A DNA stretch of 64,000 nt from Dehalococcoidia bacterium. Lineage in GTDB: Bacteria; Chloroflexota; Dehalococcoidia; DSTF01; JACRBR01. The notes below the pieces were generated by a model, which was not told where the DNA came from, ran no database searches, and saw only the letters and a program-made list of their open reading frames with translations. The stretch is taken from the NCBI GenBank assembly GCA_040902535.1, contig JBBDXD010000019.1, forward strand, positions 194,773-258,772, given 5' to 3'. Shown here piece by piece: positions 22,894 to 30,823 of the stretch. Position 1 is the first letter of the stretch; the number at the start of each line of letters is the position of its first letter. Position numbers and translations under genes: made by a program.

Positions 22894-24277
22894 GCCTGCG
22901 AATCTGCAGGGAGGCGCCGGCATCAACCCGCACGCGACGCAGACACTGGCCCCGGTCGACCTCCCGCTAGTCGCAGACCGGCCCTCTCGCTATGTCGCTC
23001 CGCCTTCCACCAGCCCTCGCATCGGGCGGGTCGCCATCATCACGCTCGGCTGCAAGCTGAACCAGGCCGACTCCGAGTCGATCGCGCGCCAGTTCACGCA
23101 GCGCGGCGTCCAGGTCATCGATCGGCCTGCTATCGCCGACGCATACGTCATCAATACCTGCTCGGTCACCCACGTCGCCGACCGCAAGGCGCGGCGCATG
23201 GTGCGCCTCGCGCGGCGGCTGTCGCCAAACGCGCCCATCGTGCTGACCGGCTGTTACCTGCAGACGGCGCCCGCCGATATCGCGCGCGAACTCGGTGCGG
23301 ACATAGCGATCCACACACGCGACAAAGCGTCGATCGCCGACCGGATCGGCGTCGTCCGGCGTATGCGGGCCGTCGAGCAGCCGACCGCGTTGCGCACGCG
23401 CGCATTCGTGAAGGTGCAGGAAGGCTGCAACGACGTCTGCGCGTTCTGCATCGTGCCTAAGACGCGCGGGCGCGAAGTCAGCGAACCCATCGAGCGCGTC
23501 GTGCGCGAAGTGCAGGCGCGTGAACGGGAAGGCGTCCAGGAAGTAGTGCTCACGGGCACGCAACTCGGCGCATACGGCCGCGACGCCGGGACGGCGCCCG
23601 CCGATGTCATCGCGGCGGTGCTGGCCGAGACGTCGGTGCCGCGGATCCGGTTTTCTTCGCTGCAACCGCAGGACATCACGCCGGCGCTGCTGGGACTATG
23701 GGACGACCCGCGCCTCTGCCGCCACTTCCACCTGGCGCTGCAGAGCGGCTCCGACGCGACGCTGCGCCGCATGCGCCGGCGATACGACGTGGCGCAGTAT
23801 CGCGACGCCGCGCAGCGGATCCGCGCGCACACCGGTGACGGCGTGGCGATCACGACGGATGTGATCGTCGGGTTCCCGGGCGAGACGGACGTTGAGTTCG
23901 AGGAGAGCATCGCGTTCTGCCTTGAGATGGGATTCGCGCAGATGCACGTCTTCCCGTACTCGAAACGCTCGGGGACGGTCGCCGCGCGCCTGCCGGACCA
24001 GGTGCCCCACGATGTGAAACACGCACGCATGCAGCGCATGCTCGCCGTCGCGCCGGAGTCACGCCGGGCGTTCCTCGATCAGTTTGCGGGACGGGTGATG
24101 CCGGTGCTCTGGGAGCGCAGCCGCGGCGATGCCAATGGAGCGCCGGCGTGGGACGGGCTGACAGATAACTACATCCGCGTCACCGCTCGTTCGCACCGCG
24201 AGTTGCGTAACCAGCTCACCGTGGCGCGGCTCGTGACGGTGAACGCCGACGGCGGGTTCGAAGGGGAGGCGTTGTGA
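22889..24277 (+). CDS. mtaB: tRNA t6A37 methylthiotransferase MtaB
   Basis: A radical-SAM methylthiotransferase of the MiaB/RimO/MtaB group that converts t6A37 to ms2t6A37 in tRNA. The N-terminal UPF0004 domain shows TLGCKLNQADSE, INTCSVTHVADRKAR and LTGCYLQT with three cluster cysteines; the radical-SAM cluster is CNDVCAFCIVPKTRGRE; a TRAM-like region closes the protein. The N-terminus is uncertain. ATG 22889 or 22892 lie in a -10-like box without Shine-Dalgarno, while ATC 22922 stands seven bases after AGGGAGG. The stop overlaps the next start as GTGA. Confidence 0.94.
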   Translation: MMPANLQGGAGINPHATQTLAPVDLPLVADRPSRYVAPPSTSPRIGRVAIITLGCKLNQADSESIARQFTQRGVQVIDRPAIADAYVINTCSVTHVADRKARRMVRLARRLSPNAPIVLTGCYLQTAPADIARELGADIAIHTRDKASIADRIGVVRRMRAVEQPTALRTRAFVKVQEGCNDVCAFCIVPKTRGREVSEPIERVVREVQAREREGVQEVVLTGTQLGAYGRDAGTAPADVIAAVLAETSVPRIRFSSLQPQDITPALLGLWDDPRLCRHFHLALQSGSDATLRRMRRRYDVAQYRDAAQRIRAHTGDGVAITTDVIVGFPGETDVEFEESIAFCLEMGFAQMHVFPYSKRSGTVAARLPDQVPHDVKHARMQRMLAVAPESRRAFLDQFAGRVMPVLWERSRGDANGAPAWDGLTDNYIRVTARSHRELRNQLTVARLVTVNADGGFEGEAL

Positions 24278-24954
24278 GCGACGGCGCGCTCGAGCAGGTC
24301 AACCGCTTCATCATCATCGTTGCGGCCATGCTCATCATATTCGCGCTGGCGATCGTGGTGCTGATCGCATGGGCGGCGCCTTCGGACGGCATCGGTTGGG
24401 TCGATGACTTCGCCGGTTACCTGGCCGACCACGAAACGCGCGAGGCGAAGACCATCGTGACGCTGGTCGCGGTCGTGATATCGCTGCTGATGCTGACGTT
24501 AATCATCGTGCAACTGACGCCTTCGCCGACGGAGAAGATGCGCGTGCGCGACGTCAAAGCGGGCGACGCGACGATCAAGACGACGGAGATCGCCGGGCGC
24601 ATCGATGACGGTGTCCGGGAGGTAGCGCACGTAGCAGATTGTCGCTCGATCGTCGCGGCGCGGGGTACTGCCGTCGAAGTCGTGCTCGACCTGCACGTCG
24701 ATGCCGGGGCCGACCTGGCGAAGACCGCCGACGAAGCGTGCCGGCGGGCGCACGAGATCGTGGAGCAAGAGATCGGCGTGCGGGTGTCCGCCCCGCCGCG
24801 CGCTACGCTGCACTACCGCGAACTGCTGCTCAAAGAGGAACCGGCGCGACCCGGGCGCACAACGCAGCTTCCATCCGGATGGGAACGACCCGCCGACGAG
24901 GGGACACATGACGAACGAGCAAACGCCGACGCACCTGAAGAAGCGCAAGCCTAA
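24274..24954 (+). CDS. amaP: AmaP/Asp23-family membrane-anchor protein
   Basis: A 226-residue protein with two N-terminal membrane helices (FIIIVAAMLIIFALAIVVLIAW and ISLLMLTLIIVQL) and a soluble Asp23-like domain at about residues 90-190 (TEIAGRIDDGVREVAHVAD, then VEVVLDLHVDAGADL). In Gram-positive bacteria AmaP anchors the alkaline-shock protein Asp23 to the membrane. No separate asp23 is nearby. The GTG start overlaps the mtaB stop by four bases; the 3' end overlaps scpB by 47 bases, so the two are coupled. The extreme C-terminus is rich in E, P and A. Confidence 0.8.
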   Translation: MSDGALEQVNRFIIIVAAMLIIFALAIVVLIAWAAPSDGIGWVDDFAGYLADHETREAKTIVTLVAVVISLLMLTLIIVQLTPSPTEKMRVRDVKAGDATIKTTEIAGRIDDGVREVAHVADCRSIVAARGTAVEVVLDLHVDAGADLAKTADEACRRAHEIVEQEIGVRVSAPPRATLHYRELLLKEEPARPGRTTQLPSGWERPADEGTHDERANADAPEEAQA

Positions 24955-25510
24955 GCTCATCGAGCGGCCCGAGCCGGACGAGTTGCTGCCAATCCTGGAG
25001 GCGGTGCTGTTCGTCGCGGACGCGCCGATCGACATCGCCGCGCTGGCGCGCACGGTGAACGCGCCGAGGCAGGAAGTGCTCGATCGGCTGGAGGAGCTGA
25101 CGGAAGCGTGTCGCGACCGCGGCGTGCGCCTGCAGCAGACGGGCGATCTGGTGCAATTGGTATCGGCGCCACAGACCGCCGCGTACGTCGAGCGGTTCCT
25201 GGGGCTGGAGCATCCGCCGCTGACGAATGCATCCCTCGAGACGCTGGCGATCATCGCCTACCGGCAGCCGGTGACGCGCGCCGGCATCGAGTCGGTGCGT
25301 GGCGTGGATTGCGACGGGCCGATCCGCACGCTGATAGCGCGCGGGCTGATCGAAGAAGTCGGCCGGGCGCCGGTGATCGGGCGGCCCACGCTCTTCGGGA
25401 CCACGGTGCGCTTCCTGGAGTATTTCGGGCTCGAGAAGCCGGATGACCTGCCGCCGCTGCCGCAGATCGAGGAGCAGGACGAGGAAGAGACCGAAGAGGC
25501 GGCGATCTGA
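24908..25510 (+). CDS. scpB: Segregation and condensation protein B
   Basis: A 200-residue ScpB, the winged-helix subunit that with ScpA joins SMC into the bacterial condensin. Visible features are the start of the first winged helix, PILEAVLFVADAPIDIAALA, and the second-domain signature TLAIIAYRQPVTRAGIESVRGVD followed by IGRPTLFGTT. The C-terminal tail is acidic (EEQDEEETEEAA), as is common. ATG 24908 lies inside amaP. The usual partner scpA is not adjacent; upstream is amaP instead. The stop TGA overlaps the following YlxP-like gene's CTG as CTGA. Confidence 0.94.
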   Translation: MTNEQTPTHLKKRKPKLIERPEPDELLPILEAVLFVADAPIDIAALARTVNAPRQEVLDRLEELTEACRDRGVRLQQTGDLVQLVSAPQTAAYVERFLGLEHPPLTNASLETLAIIAYRQPVTRAGIESVRGVDCDGPIRTLIARGLIEEVGRAPVIGRPTLFGTTVRFLEYFGLEKPDDLPPLPQIEEQDEEETEEAAI

Positions 25511-25803
25511 ACGTCGGCGTGCTGCGCTTCACCCTTCGCATTCCGGAGAGCGGATCGCTGAAGGACAAGCGGCAGGTCGTCCGCAGCGTCGCGCAGCGCC
25601 TCCGCAACAAGTACCAGGTGGCCGTCGCCGAGGTCGATGACAACGATGCGTGGCAGATCGCGACCATGGGCGTCGCCTGCGTCGCCAACACGGCACGCCA
25701 CTGTGACGACGTTTTGTCGGAGATCGTGGCGTTCGTCGAGCAGTCGCGCCTCGACGCCGAGGTGACGGACGTCGAGCGGGAAGTGATTTCGTTTGACGCC
25801 TGA
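25507..25803 (+). CDS. DUF503 (YlxP-like) protein, probable CTG start
   Basis: A small protein of about 98 residues with the DUF503 pattern: (M)NVGVLRFTLRIPESGSLKDKR, then VVRSVAQRLRNKYQVAVAEV and ATMGVACVANTARHCDDVL. The family is widespread, often near rbfA or infB, and poorly understood. Relatives begin with M-x-VGVL; here that requires CTG 25507, which stands seven bases after AAGAGG and overlaps the scpB stop as CTGA. The alternative GTG 25519 loses four residues and has no Shine-Dalgarno. The 3' end overlaps the next gene by 11 bases. Confidence 0.86.
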   Translation: MNVGVLRFTLRIPESGSLKDKRQVVRSVAQRLRNKYQVAVAEVDDNDAWQIATMGVACVANTARHCDDVLSEIVAFVEQSRLDAEVTDVEREVISFDA

Positions 25804-26602
25804 CGCCGATCCGCGCGGCCTCGCCCCGACGAGTTGGTTCGACCAGGAAGTCGCAGCGTACGAGCGCGCGCGGCCATCGTATCCCGACGCGTTGTTCGAA
25901 GACTTGATCGCGTATCTGCGGGCCGGGGGCTGCGACGCGCCGTTCGACGCCATAGAGATCGGGCCCGGCACAGGTAAGGCGACGGCATCCCTGATCGATC
26001 GCGGCTTCCGCGTCACGGCGGTCGAACCGGGAGCGAACATGGCTGCATTCCTTCGCGAGAAGTTCGCGGGTAAGCCGCTCGACGTTGTACACGCACGGTT
26101 CGAGGATGCCACGCTCCCCGATAGCTCGTTCGATGCCGTCGTCAGCGCCACGTCATTCGGGTGGGTGGACAAAGACGTGCGCCTCACGAAGTCATCGCGG
26201 CTTCTTCGCGCGCGCGGCGTCCTGGCGGTCATCGGTACGGAGCAGATCGCCTCAGACGTCGACGGTGGCTTCTTCGAGCGCTGCTTTCCCATCTACCTGC
26301 GCTACCGTCCGAATGAGGAGAACCGGCCCTTGCCTGGCGAGGACGTCACTCCCTCGGTGCTGGAGGAGGTCGAGGCGAGCGGCCTGTTCGGATCGGTCCG
26401 CCTCCATCGCTACCGCTGGGACCAGACCTATCCGACGGATCAGTACGCCGATCTCGTGCGCTCATACTCGAACACGCAGATGATGCCTCGTGACGAGAAG
26501 GAGGCGCTGATCGCGGATCTGTGCGCGCTGATCGACGCGGAGTTCGATGGTTACGTCGTGCGTCCGCTGGTGATGACGTTGGTGGTCGGGCGCAAGGCGT
26601 AG
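25793..26602 (+). CDS. Class I SAM-dependent methyltransferase
   Basis: A 269-residue methyltransferase of the methyltransferase 11 type. It starts at TTG 25793 inside the previous gene. The N-terminal WFDQEVAAYERARPSYP is characteristic of a subgroup of small-molecule methyltransferases; motif I is AIEIGPGTGKATASL near residue 60, followed by VTAVEPGANM, and motif IV is DAVVSATSFGW. The protein continues to a helical domain ending VMTLVVGRKA. The substrate is unknown. It ends about 60 bases from the end of convergent rimO. Confidence 0.87.
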   Translation: MTPDADPRGLAPTSWFDQEVAAYERARPSYPDALFEDLIAYLRAGGCDAPFDAIEIGPGTGKATASLIDRGFRVTAVEPGANMAAFLREKFAGKPLDVVHARFEDATLPDSSFDAVVSATSFGWVDKDVRLTKSSRLLRARGVLAVIGTEQIASDVDGGFFERCFPIYLRYRPNEENRPLPGEDVTPSVLEEVEASGLFGSVRLHRYRWDQTYPTDQYADLVRSYSNTQMMPRDEKEALIADLCALIDAEFDGYVVRPLVMTLVVGRKA

Positions 26603-26662
26603 AACTTCGCCTGCGGCGGCGGATGGACCGGCGAGGGCGCCTGTCGTCCACGCTTCGCGATT

Positions 26663-27985
26663 TTAGGTCGTCACAGCTTGCGCGATCGGGCGTGCGACGA
26701 GGTCGTACGCGAGCGCCGACGTGACCGTCGCGCGGACGAAGTCGCCGGGTTGGAAAGCGCCTTCGAGCAACACCAGTCCGTCCACTTCCGGCGCATCCCG
26801 GTACGAGCGTCCGACCGCGATCCCCGCGCGCTCGCCCTCCTCGGTCTCGCTCAGCGACTCTACAAGCACGTCGATCTCGCGGCCGACCATGAGGCGATTG
26901 CGCATGATCGAGACCTGCTGCGCTACTTCCATGAGCTGGCGCTGGCGCCGCTTCTTGATCTTCTCGGGCACCGGATCCGGCTCGTGCGCTGCTGGCGACT
27001 CCGACTGAGGCGAAAACGTGAAGCATCCGACGTGGTCGAACTCCATCTCTCGCACGAAAGCGAGGAGTTCGTTGAACTCCGCGTCGGTCTCGCCCGGATA
27101 CCCGACGATGAACGTCGTGCGGATCGCGATGTCCGGCATGGCGGAGCGCAGGCTGCCGAACATCTCGCGCACCATGCGCGTGTTGCTCGGGCGCTTCATG
27201 CGCTGCAGCACGCTCTCAGCGGCGTGCTGCAGCGGAATGTCGATATAACGTGCGACGTTGGGGAGGCGCGCCATGGTCTCCGCGAGCTTCGGCGTCACGT
27301 GCCCCGGGTACGCGTACATGATGCGTATCCACGGCACATCCGGCACGGCGGCCGACAGCCGTTCGAGCAGCTCCGGCAGTGCGTCGCGGAGTCCGAGATC
27401 GCGCCCGTAGTCCGTGCTGTCCTGCGCGACGAGCACGATCTCGCGCACGCCCTCGCCGGCGATCCGGCGCGCTTCCGTGATGAGGTCGTCGGCGGGCGTG
27501 CTGTGCAGCTTGCCCTTCATCTTCGGGATGATACAGAAGGTGCAGGGAGCGTTGCAGCCGTCGGAGATCTTCAGGTAGGCGCTGGGACGCGCGACGCGCG
27601 TCGTCTCGGGGATGTCGTAGCGCTGGCGGTCGAGCACGACCGGCTCGACCATGGCGGCGTACTTGCCGATGCCCGCCCAGTCCTCGGCGCCGAACACGGC
27701 ATCGATCTCGGGGACTTCGGCCTTCAGTTCGTCGCCGTGGATCGCGGTCAGACAGCCGGCGACGACCAACTTTTGGCCGCGTCGCTTCGCCTGCGCCAAC
27801 TCGACGATCGTCGTGACGGACTCATCCTTCGCGGCGTCGATGAAGCCGCAAGTGTTGACGATCACGACGTCGGCGGCATCCGGCGCGGCGACTTCGGCGT
27901 GATCGCCGGCGCCGAGCACGCGCGTGATGCGCTCGCTGTCCGCGACGTTTTTCGCGCAACCCAGGGTGACGATGTGATAACGCAC
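26663..27985 (-). CDS. rimO: Ribosomal protein uS12 methylthiotransferase RimO
   Basis: A 440-residue radical-SAM enzyme that adds a methylthio group to the conserved aspartate of ribosomal protein S12. The N-terminal MRYHIVTLGCAKNVADSE is the RimO hallmark (CAKN in place of the CKLN of MtaB), with VNTCGFIDAAKDES and VVAGCLT. The radical-SAM cluster is ISDGCNAPCTFCIIPKMKG and the TRAM domain ends the protein (GEIDVLVE-like, then PGDFVRATVT). It is the second methylthiotransferase within 5 kb. The ATG at 27985 begins directly at the conserved motif. Confidence 0.96.
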   Translation of the reverse strand: MRYHIVTLGCAKNVADSERITRVLGAGDHAEVAAPDAADVVIVNTCGFIDAAKDESVTTIVELAQAKRRGQKLVVAGCLTAIHGDELKAEVPEIDAVFGAEDWAGIGKYAAMVEPVVLDRQRYDIPETTRVARPSAYLKISDGCNAPCTFCIIPKMKGKLHSTPADDLITEARRIAGEGVREIVLVAQDSTDYGRDLGLRDALPELLERLSAAVPDVPWIRIMYAYPGHVTPKLAETMARLPNVARYIDIPLQHAAESVLQRMKRPSNTRMVREMFGSLRSAMPDIAIRTTFIVGYPGETDAEFNELLAFVREMEFDHVGCFTFSPQSESPAAHEPDPVPEKIKKRRQRQLMEVAQQVSIMRNRLMVGREIDVLVESLSETEEGERAGIAVGRSYRDAPEVDGLVLLEGAFQPGDFVRATVTSALAYDLVARPIAQAVTT

Positions 27986-28028
27986 GGATCATCTTAGCGA
28001 ATCGGCTGCGACGGGCAGTCTTTCGTAG

Positions 28029-28706
28029 CTAGCCGCGGGGGACGACGAGCGTGACGGACGTGCTGCCGTCGGCATCGCTGCCGCTGGCCGGGCTTTGCGA
28101 CGTGATCACGCCGGGGGTGCCGGCGGCGGTGTCTGTCTCGACGATCAGGTAGTCGATCTCGGCCTGCTTGAGCGCCGCGATCGCATCATCGATGCGCACG
28201 CCGGCGAGATCGGGCACGACGTCCTTCTCGACCTCACCGACGGGCCGCCCGAGGCCCGGCTGCGGACCGCCGCCCTGGCCCTCCGGTGCTGACGTCGGCA
28301 CCGCGTCACCCGGCGACGCTACCGAGGGGTCGTCGTTGTCGCCATCGCTGCGACTCGAGAGATACAGGAAGGCGCCGGCGATCACCAGGAACGCCGCGAC
28401 GATGCTGGCGAGCGTCCAATTCATCGAACCAGTGGCAGGTGTGGCGCGCACCTCCGGCAAAGGCTTGATCTCCGGTTCTTCCTGCGCCTGGTACATGCGC
28501 ATGAGTTGCTGCGGGTCAAGCGACAGATATTGGGCATAGGTGCGCAGGAAGGCGCGGCTATAGACGGGCGCGGGAAAGATCTTCCAGTCCTCGCGCTCGA
28601 GCGCGTCCAGGTACCGCTTGGAGATGCGGGTGTCGCGCTCGCAATCTTCGAGCGTCAGTCCGCGCGTGACTCTCGCCTGTGACAGTGTCTTGCCGAGTTC
28701 GGGCAT
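28029..28706 (-). CDS. RodZ-like HTH membrane protein with C-terminal PASTA domain
   Basis: The protein has 225 residues. Residues 3-70 form the RodZ-type helix-turn-helix (LGKTLSQARVTRGLTLEDCE, then SKRYLDALEREDW and YSRAFLRTYAQYL). One membrane helix follows at about 97-116. The outside part is an acidic, Gly/Pro-rich linker and then a PASTA-like domain at 162-224 (VVPDLAGVRIDDAIAALKQA, then GVITSQSPASGS). RodZ links MreB to the elongation machinery; the usual external DUF4115 domain is replaced here by PASTA, which binds peptidoglycan or muropeptides in kinases and PBPs. The combination suggests that wall state could be sensed by the MreB complex; this is inference. Confidence 0.86.
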   Translation of the reverse strand: MPELGKTLSQARVTRGLTLEDCERDTRISKRYLDALEREDWKIFPAPVYSRAFLRTYAQYLSLDPQQLMRMYQAQEEPEIKPLPEVRATPATGSMNWTLASIVAAFLVIAGAFLYLSSRSDGDNDDPSVASPGDAVPTSAPEGQGGGPQPGLGRPVGEVEKDVVPDLAGVRIDDAIAALKQAEIDYLIVETDTAAGTPGVITSQSPASGSDADGSTSVTLVVPRG

Positions 28707-28977
28707 CTGGCCTTCTACGAAAACCGCGCCGCGGGTCGAAGCTTGGCTTGAGAGTACCGGAGGGCCCAGAGGCGATCAAACGAGCGCGATGTTAAGTCAA
28801 GCCGTCGCTCCCCAACCCGACCAAACGTGTCAATGCTCCTTCTGCCGGGCGGCAGGGGCGCACCGTCCCAGATGCTAGCTTCAAACAAGTCACTATCCGA
28901 TGGAGGAGGGCGCGGCGCACCACCGTGAGGCAGGCGACGAGCGATAGGCGGCTACCGCGTCTGGCTAAACCCGGCGC

Positions 28978-29346
28978 TCAGCCGCGGCCCAACTCGTCGA
29001 GGCGGTCGTCGTCGATGCCGAAGAAGTGTCCGACTTCGTGCAGCACCGTCGTGCGGATTTCTTCGACGAGCGCACCGTCGTCTGCGAAGTCTTCTTCGAG
29101 CGGCTCCTGGTAGATGTAGATGACGTCGGGCACGGTCATGCCATAGCCGCTGGTGCGCTCAGTCATTGGCACGCCCTGGTAGAAACCGTACATCGACTCG
29201 CCCGGCACGAGCCCGGCGGCGTCCAGATCGGCCGCGGTTGGACGCCGCTTGACGATAATGTCGATCTCCTTCAGATGGTGCTTGAAGGGCTGCGGCATCT
29301 CGCGCAGGGCGCGTCGTACGAGGCGTATGAACTTCGTCCGGTCCAA
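28978..29346 (-). CDS. Zincin-like metallopeptidase family protein
   Basis: A 122-residue protein of the Zincin_1 (PF06262-like) family. The zinc motif is TVLHEVGHFFGIDDDRLDELG, with H103, E104 and H107 and the expected acidic residues after it. An upstream strand pair (VIYIYQEPLEE) is the usual YRxPLE-like element. Function is unknown for most members, although a minimal gluzincin protease fold is accepted. The start is TTG 29346, two bases after the stop of the upstream paralogue gene, so the two are translated together. Confidence 0.88.
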   Translation of the reverse strand: MDRTKFIRLVRRALREMPQPFKHHLKEIDIIVKRRPTAADLDAAGLVPGESMYGFYQGVPMTERTSGYGMTVPDVIYIYQEPLEEDFADDGALVEEIRTTVLHEVGHFFGIDDDRLDELGRG

Positions 29347-29348
29347 CG

Positions 29349-29786
29349 TCAGCGCGTCGCGGGCCAGAGCGTGCGGTAGCCCTCGCCGGCGATCGCGTTC
29401 GCGACCTCATCGCGCTCCATGCGTTTGAGTTCGGCGAGGATCGAAGCGCATTCCGCGGCGGCGTCCGTAAAGCCGCCATCGGCGATGCGCTTGACGAGCG
29501 CGTCCCACACGCCGGTCTCTTCCAGGCTGGCGATGTACCGCGGCCACCAGATGGCGCTGATCTTGTTCGGCAGCTTGAAGCGGGGGCGCAGCATCTTCAG
29601 GCTCTTGAAGCGCTCTTCAGCGCTGACGACGCGCGGCACGAGCTTCACCATGGGCGGATCGATCTCGTTCGAGCGATTGTCGATCAGGAGTCGCATGGGC
29701 ACGGTGACGAAGCGAAACGCGACGACCTCCGCGTTGCGGATGCTGTTTAGAATCTGGTCGTAGTCGAGGTGGTACTCGTTGTCCAT
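29349..29786 (-). CDS. Protein of unknown function, paralogue of 19822-20355
   Basis: About 145 residues. It shares with the protein at 19822 the segments DPPMVKLVPRVVSAEERFKS, MLRPRF, a W-x-x-Y pair, ETGVWDALVKRI and a helical end ELKRMERDEVANAIAGEGYR with a final TLW, but lacks the acidic tail. No known family comes to mind. I take ATG 29786 because it aligns with the paralogue; ATG 29831 would add 15 residues. A TAGAAT hexamer lies at that upstream ATG. It is followed within two bases by the metallopeptidase gene, which hints at a joint role. Confidence 0.82.
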   Translation of the reverse strand: MDNEYHLDYDQILNSIRNAEVVAFRFVTVPMRLLIDNRSNEIDPPMVKLVPRVVSAEERFKSLKMLRPRFKLPNKISAIWWPRYIASLEETGVWDALVKRIADGGFTDAAAECASILAELKRMERDEVANAIAGEGYRTLWPATR

Positions 29787-29887
29787 CGCCTCGAGTCGCT
29801 CCGCGGGCAGGCCGGAAGGGTGTGCGAGCATTCTAACACGGCGCGATCATCTTCCTGCTCCGACGGGGTGGCGGGTACCCTACCGGC

Positions 29888-30823
29888 ATGCTGCTTTCGC
29901 GCGAAGAACTCAGCCGTCATGCACCGGGGCGTCCGCTTGGGGTGACGATCGGTGTGTTCGACGGCGTGCACCTGGGTCACCGCCACCTCATCGACACGCT
30001 GCGGCAGCGGGCAGGAGAACGCGGGCTGGCAAGTGGCGTTGTCACGCTGCATCCGGACCCGGTGCAGGTCTTGCGGCCCGACGTCCGCATGTCGTACCTC
30101 ACGAGCCTGGAAGAGCGCGTCGAACTCTTGCGGGCGACCGGCGTCGACGCCGTGGCGCCGCTGACGTTCACGTCTGAGGTCGCCGAGTTATCGGCCTTCC
30201 AGTTCCTGGAACTGCTTCATGCCACGCTCGACATCAACTACCTGCTCATGGGGCCCGATCACGCGTTCGGGCGTGGTCGTGAAGGTACGCCGGCCCGCGT
30301 CGGGGAGATCGGCGAGGAACTCGGATTCGACGTTGACGTACTGCCGTCGCCGCTTGGAGGCACGTCCGGGGCCGTCAGCGCCACGGCGATTCGCAACGCA
30401 CTCTCCGAGGGCGACATGGGGCTCGTGCAGCAACTGCTGGGGCGCCCGTTCTCGATCCGCGGGCCCGTGGTGCGGGGCGCCGAGCGGGGCCGGACGATCG
30501 GCTATCCGACGGCAAACATCGCCGTGACGCCTGACCGCGCGATGCCGGCGTTCGGCGTGTACGTTACCCGCGCGATCGTCGGCGGGCGCACCTATGCTTC
30601 GGCAACCAACATCGGCATCAAGCCGACGTTTGTCGATGAGCGGCCGTCGGTCGAGGCGTACATCCTGGACTTTGAGGGCGACCTCTACGGGCGCGAGATC
30701 CGCATCGAAGCCCTGCACCGGCTGCGCGGCGAGATCAAGTTTGACAGCATCGACGCGCTGACGGAGGCGATTGCGGCGGACGTGCAGGAGACGCGTGAGT
30801 ACTTCGCAGCGCACCCGCTCTGA
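29888..30823 (+). CDS. ribF: Bifunctional riboflavin kinase / FAD synthetase
   Basis: A 311-residue enzyme converting riboflavin to FMN and FMN to FAD. The N-terminal nucleotidyltransferase domain shows GVFDGVHLGHRHLID (HxGH), LHPDPVQVL and the AxSATAIR-like GAVSATAIRNAL. The C-terminal kinase domain shows GPVVRGAERGRTIGYPTANI and GVYVTRA, with NIGIKPTF. The length is normal. ATG 29888 is close to the divergent unknown gene, with about 100 bases between their starts. The 3' end overlaps the DNA methyltransferase by 29 bases. Confidence 0.96.
   Translation: MLLSREELSRHAPGRPLGVTIGVFDGVHLGHRHLIDTLRQRAGERGLASGVVTLHPDPVQVLRPDVRMSYLTSLEERVELLRATGVDAVAPLTFTSEVAELSAFQFLELLHATLDINYLLMGPDHAFGRGREGTPARVGEIGEELGFDVDVLPSPLGGTSGAVSATAIRNALSEGDMGLVQQLLGRPFSIRGPVVRGAERGRTIGYPTANIAVTPDRAMPAFGVYVTRAIVGGRTYASATNIGIKPTFVDERPSVEAYILDFEGDLYGREIRIEALHRLRGEIKFDSIDALTEAIAADVQETREYFAAHPL

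Noticed and set aside
28707-28977. Structured RNA in the gap upstream of the RodZ-like gene
   Set aside because: A small CTGCC/GGCAG hairpin is present, but no RNase P, 6S, SRP or riboswitch consensus could be recognised.
29786-29831. Start of the unknown paralogue at ATG 29831
   Set aside because: It would add 15 residues not present in the paralogue, and its ATG lies at a TAGAAT hexamer that looks more like a -10 element; ATG 29786 aligns better, though the choice is not certain.
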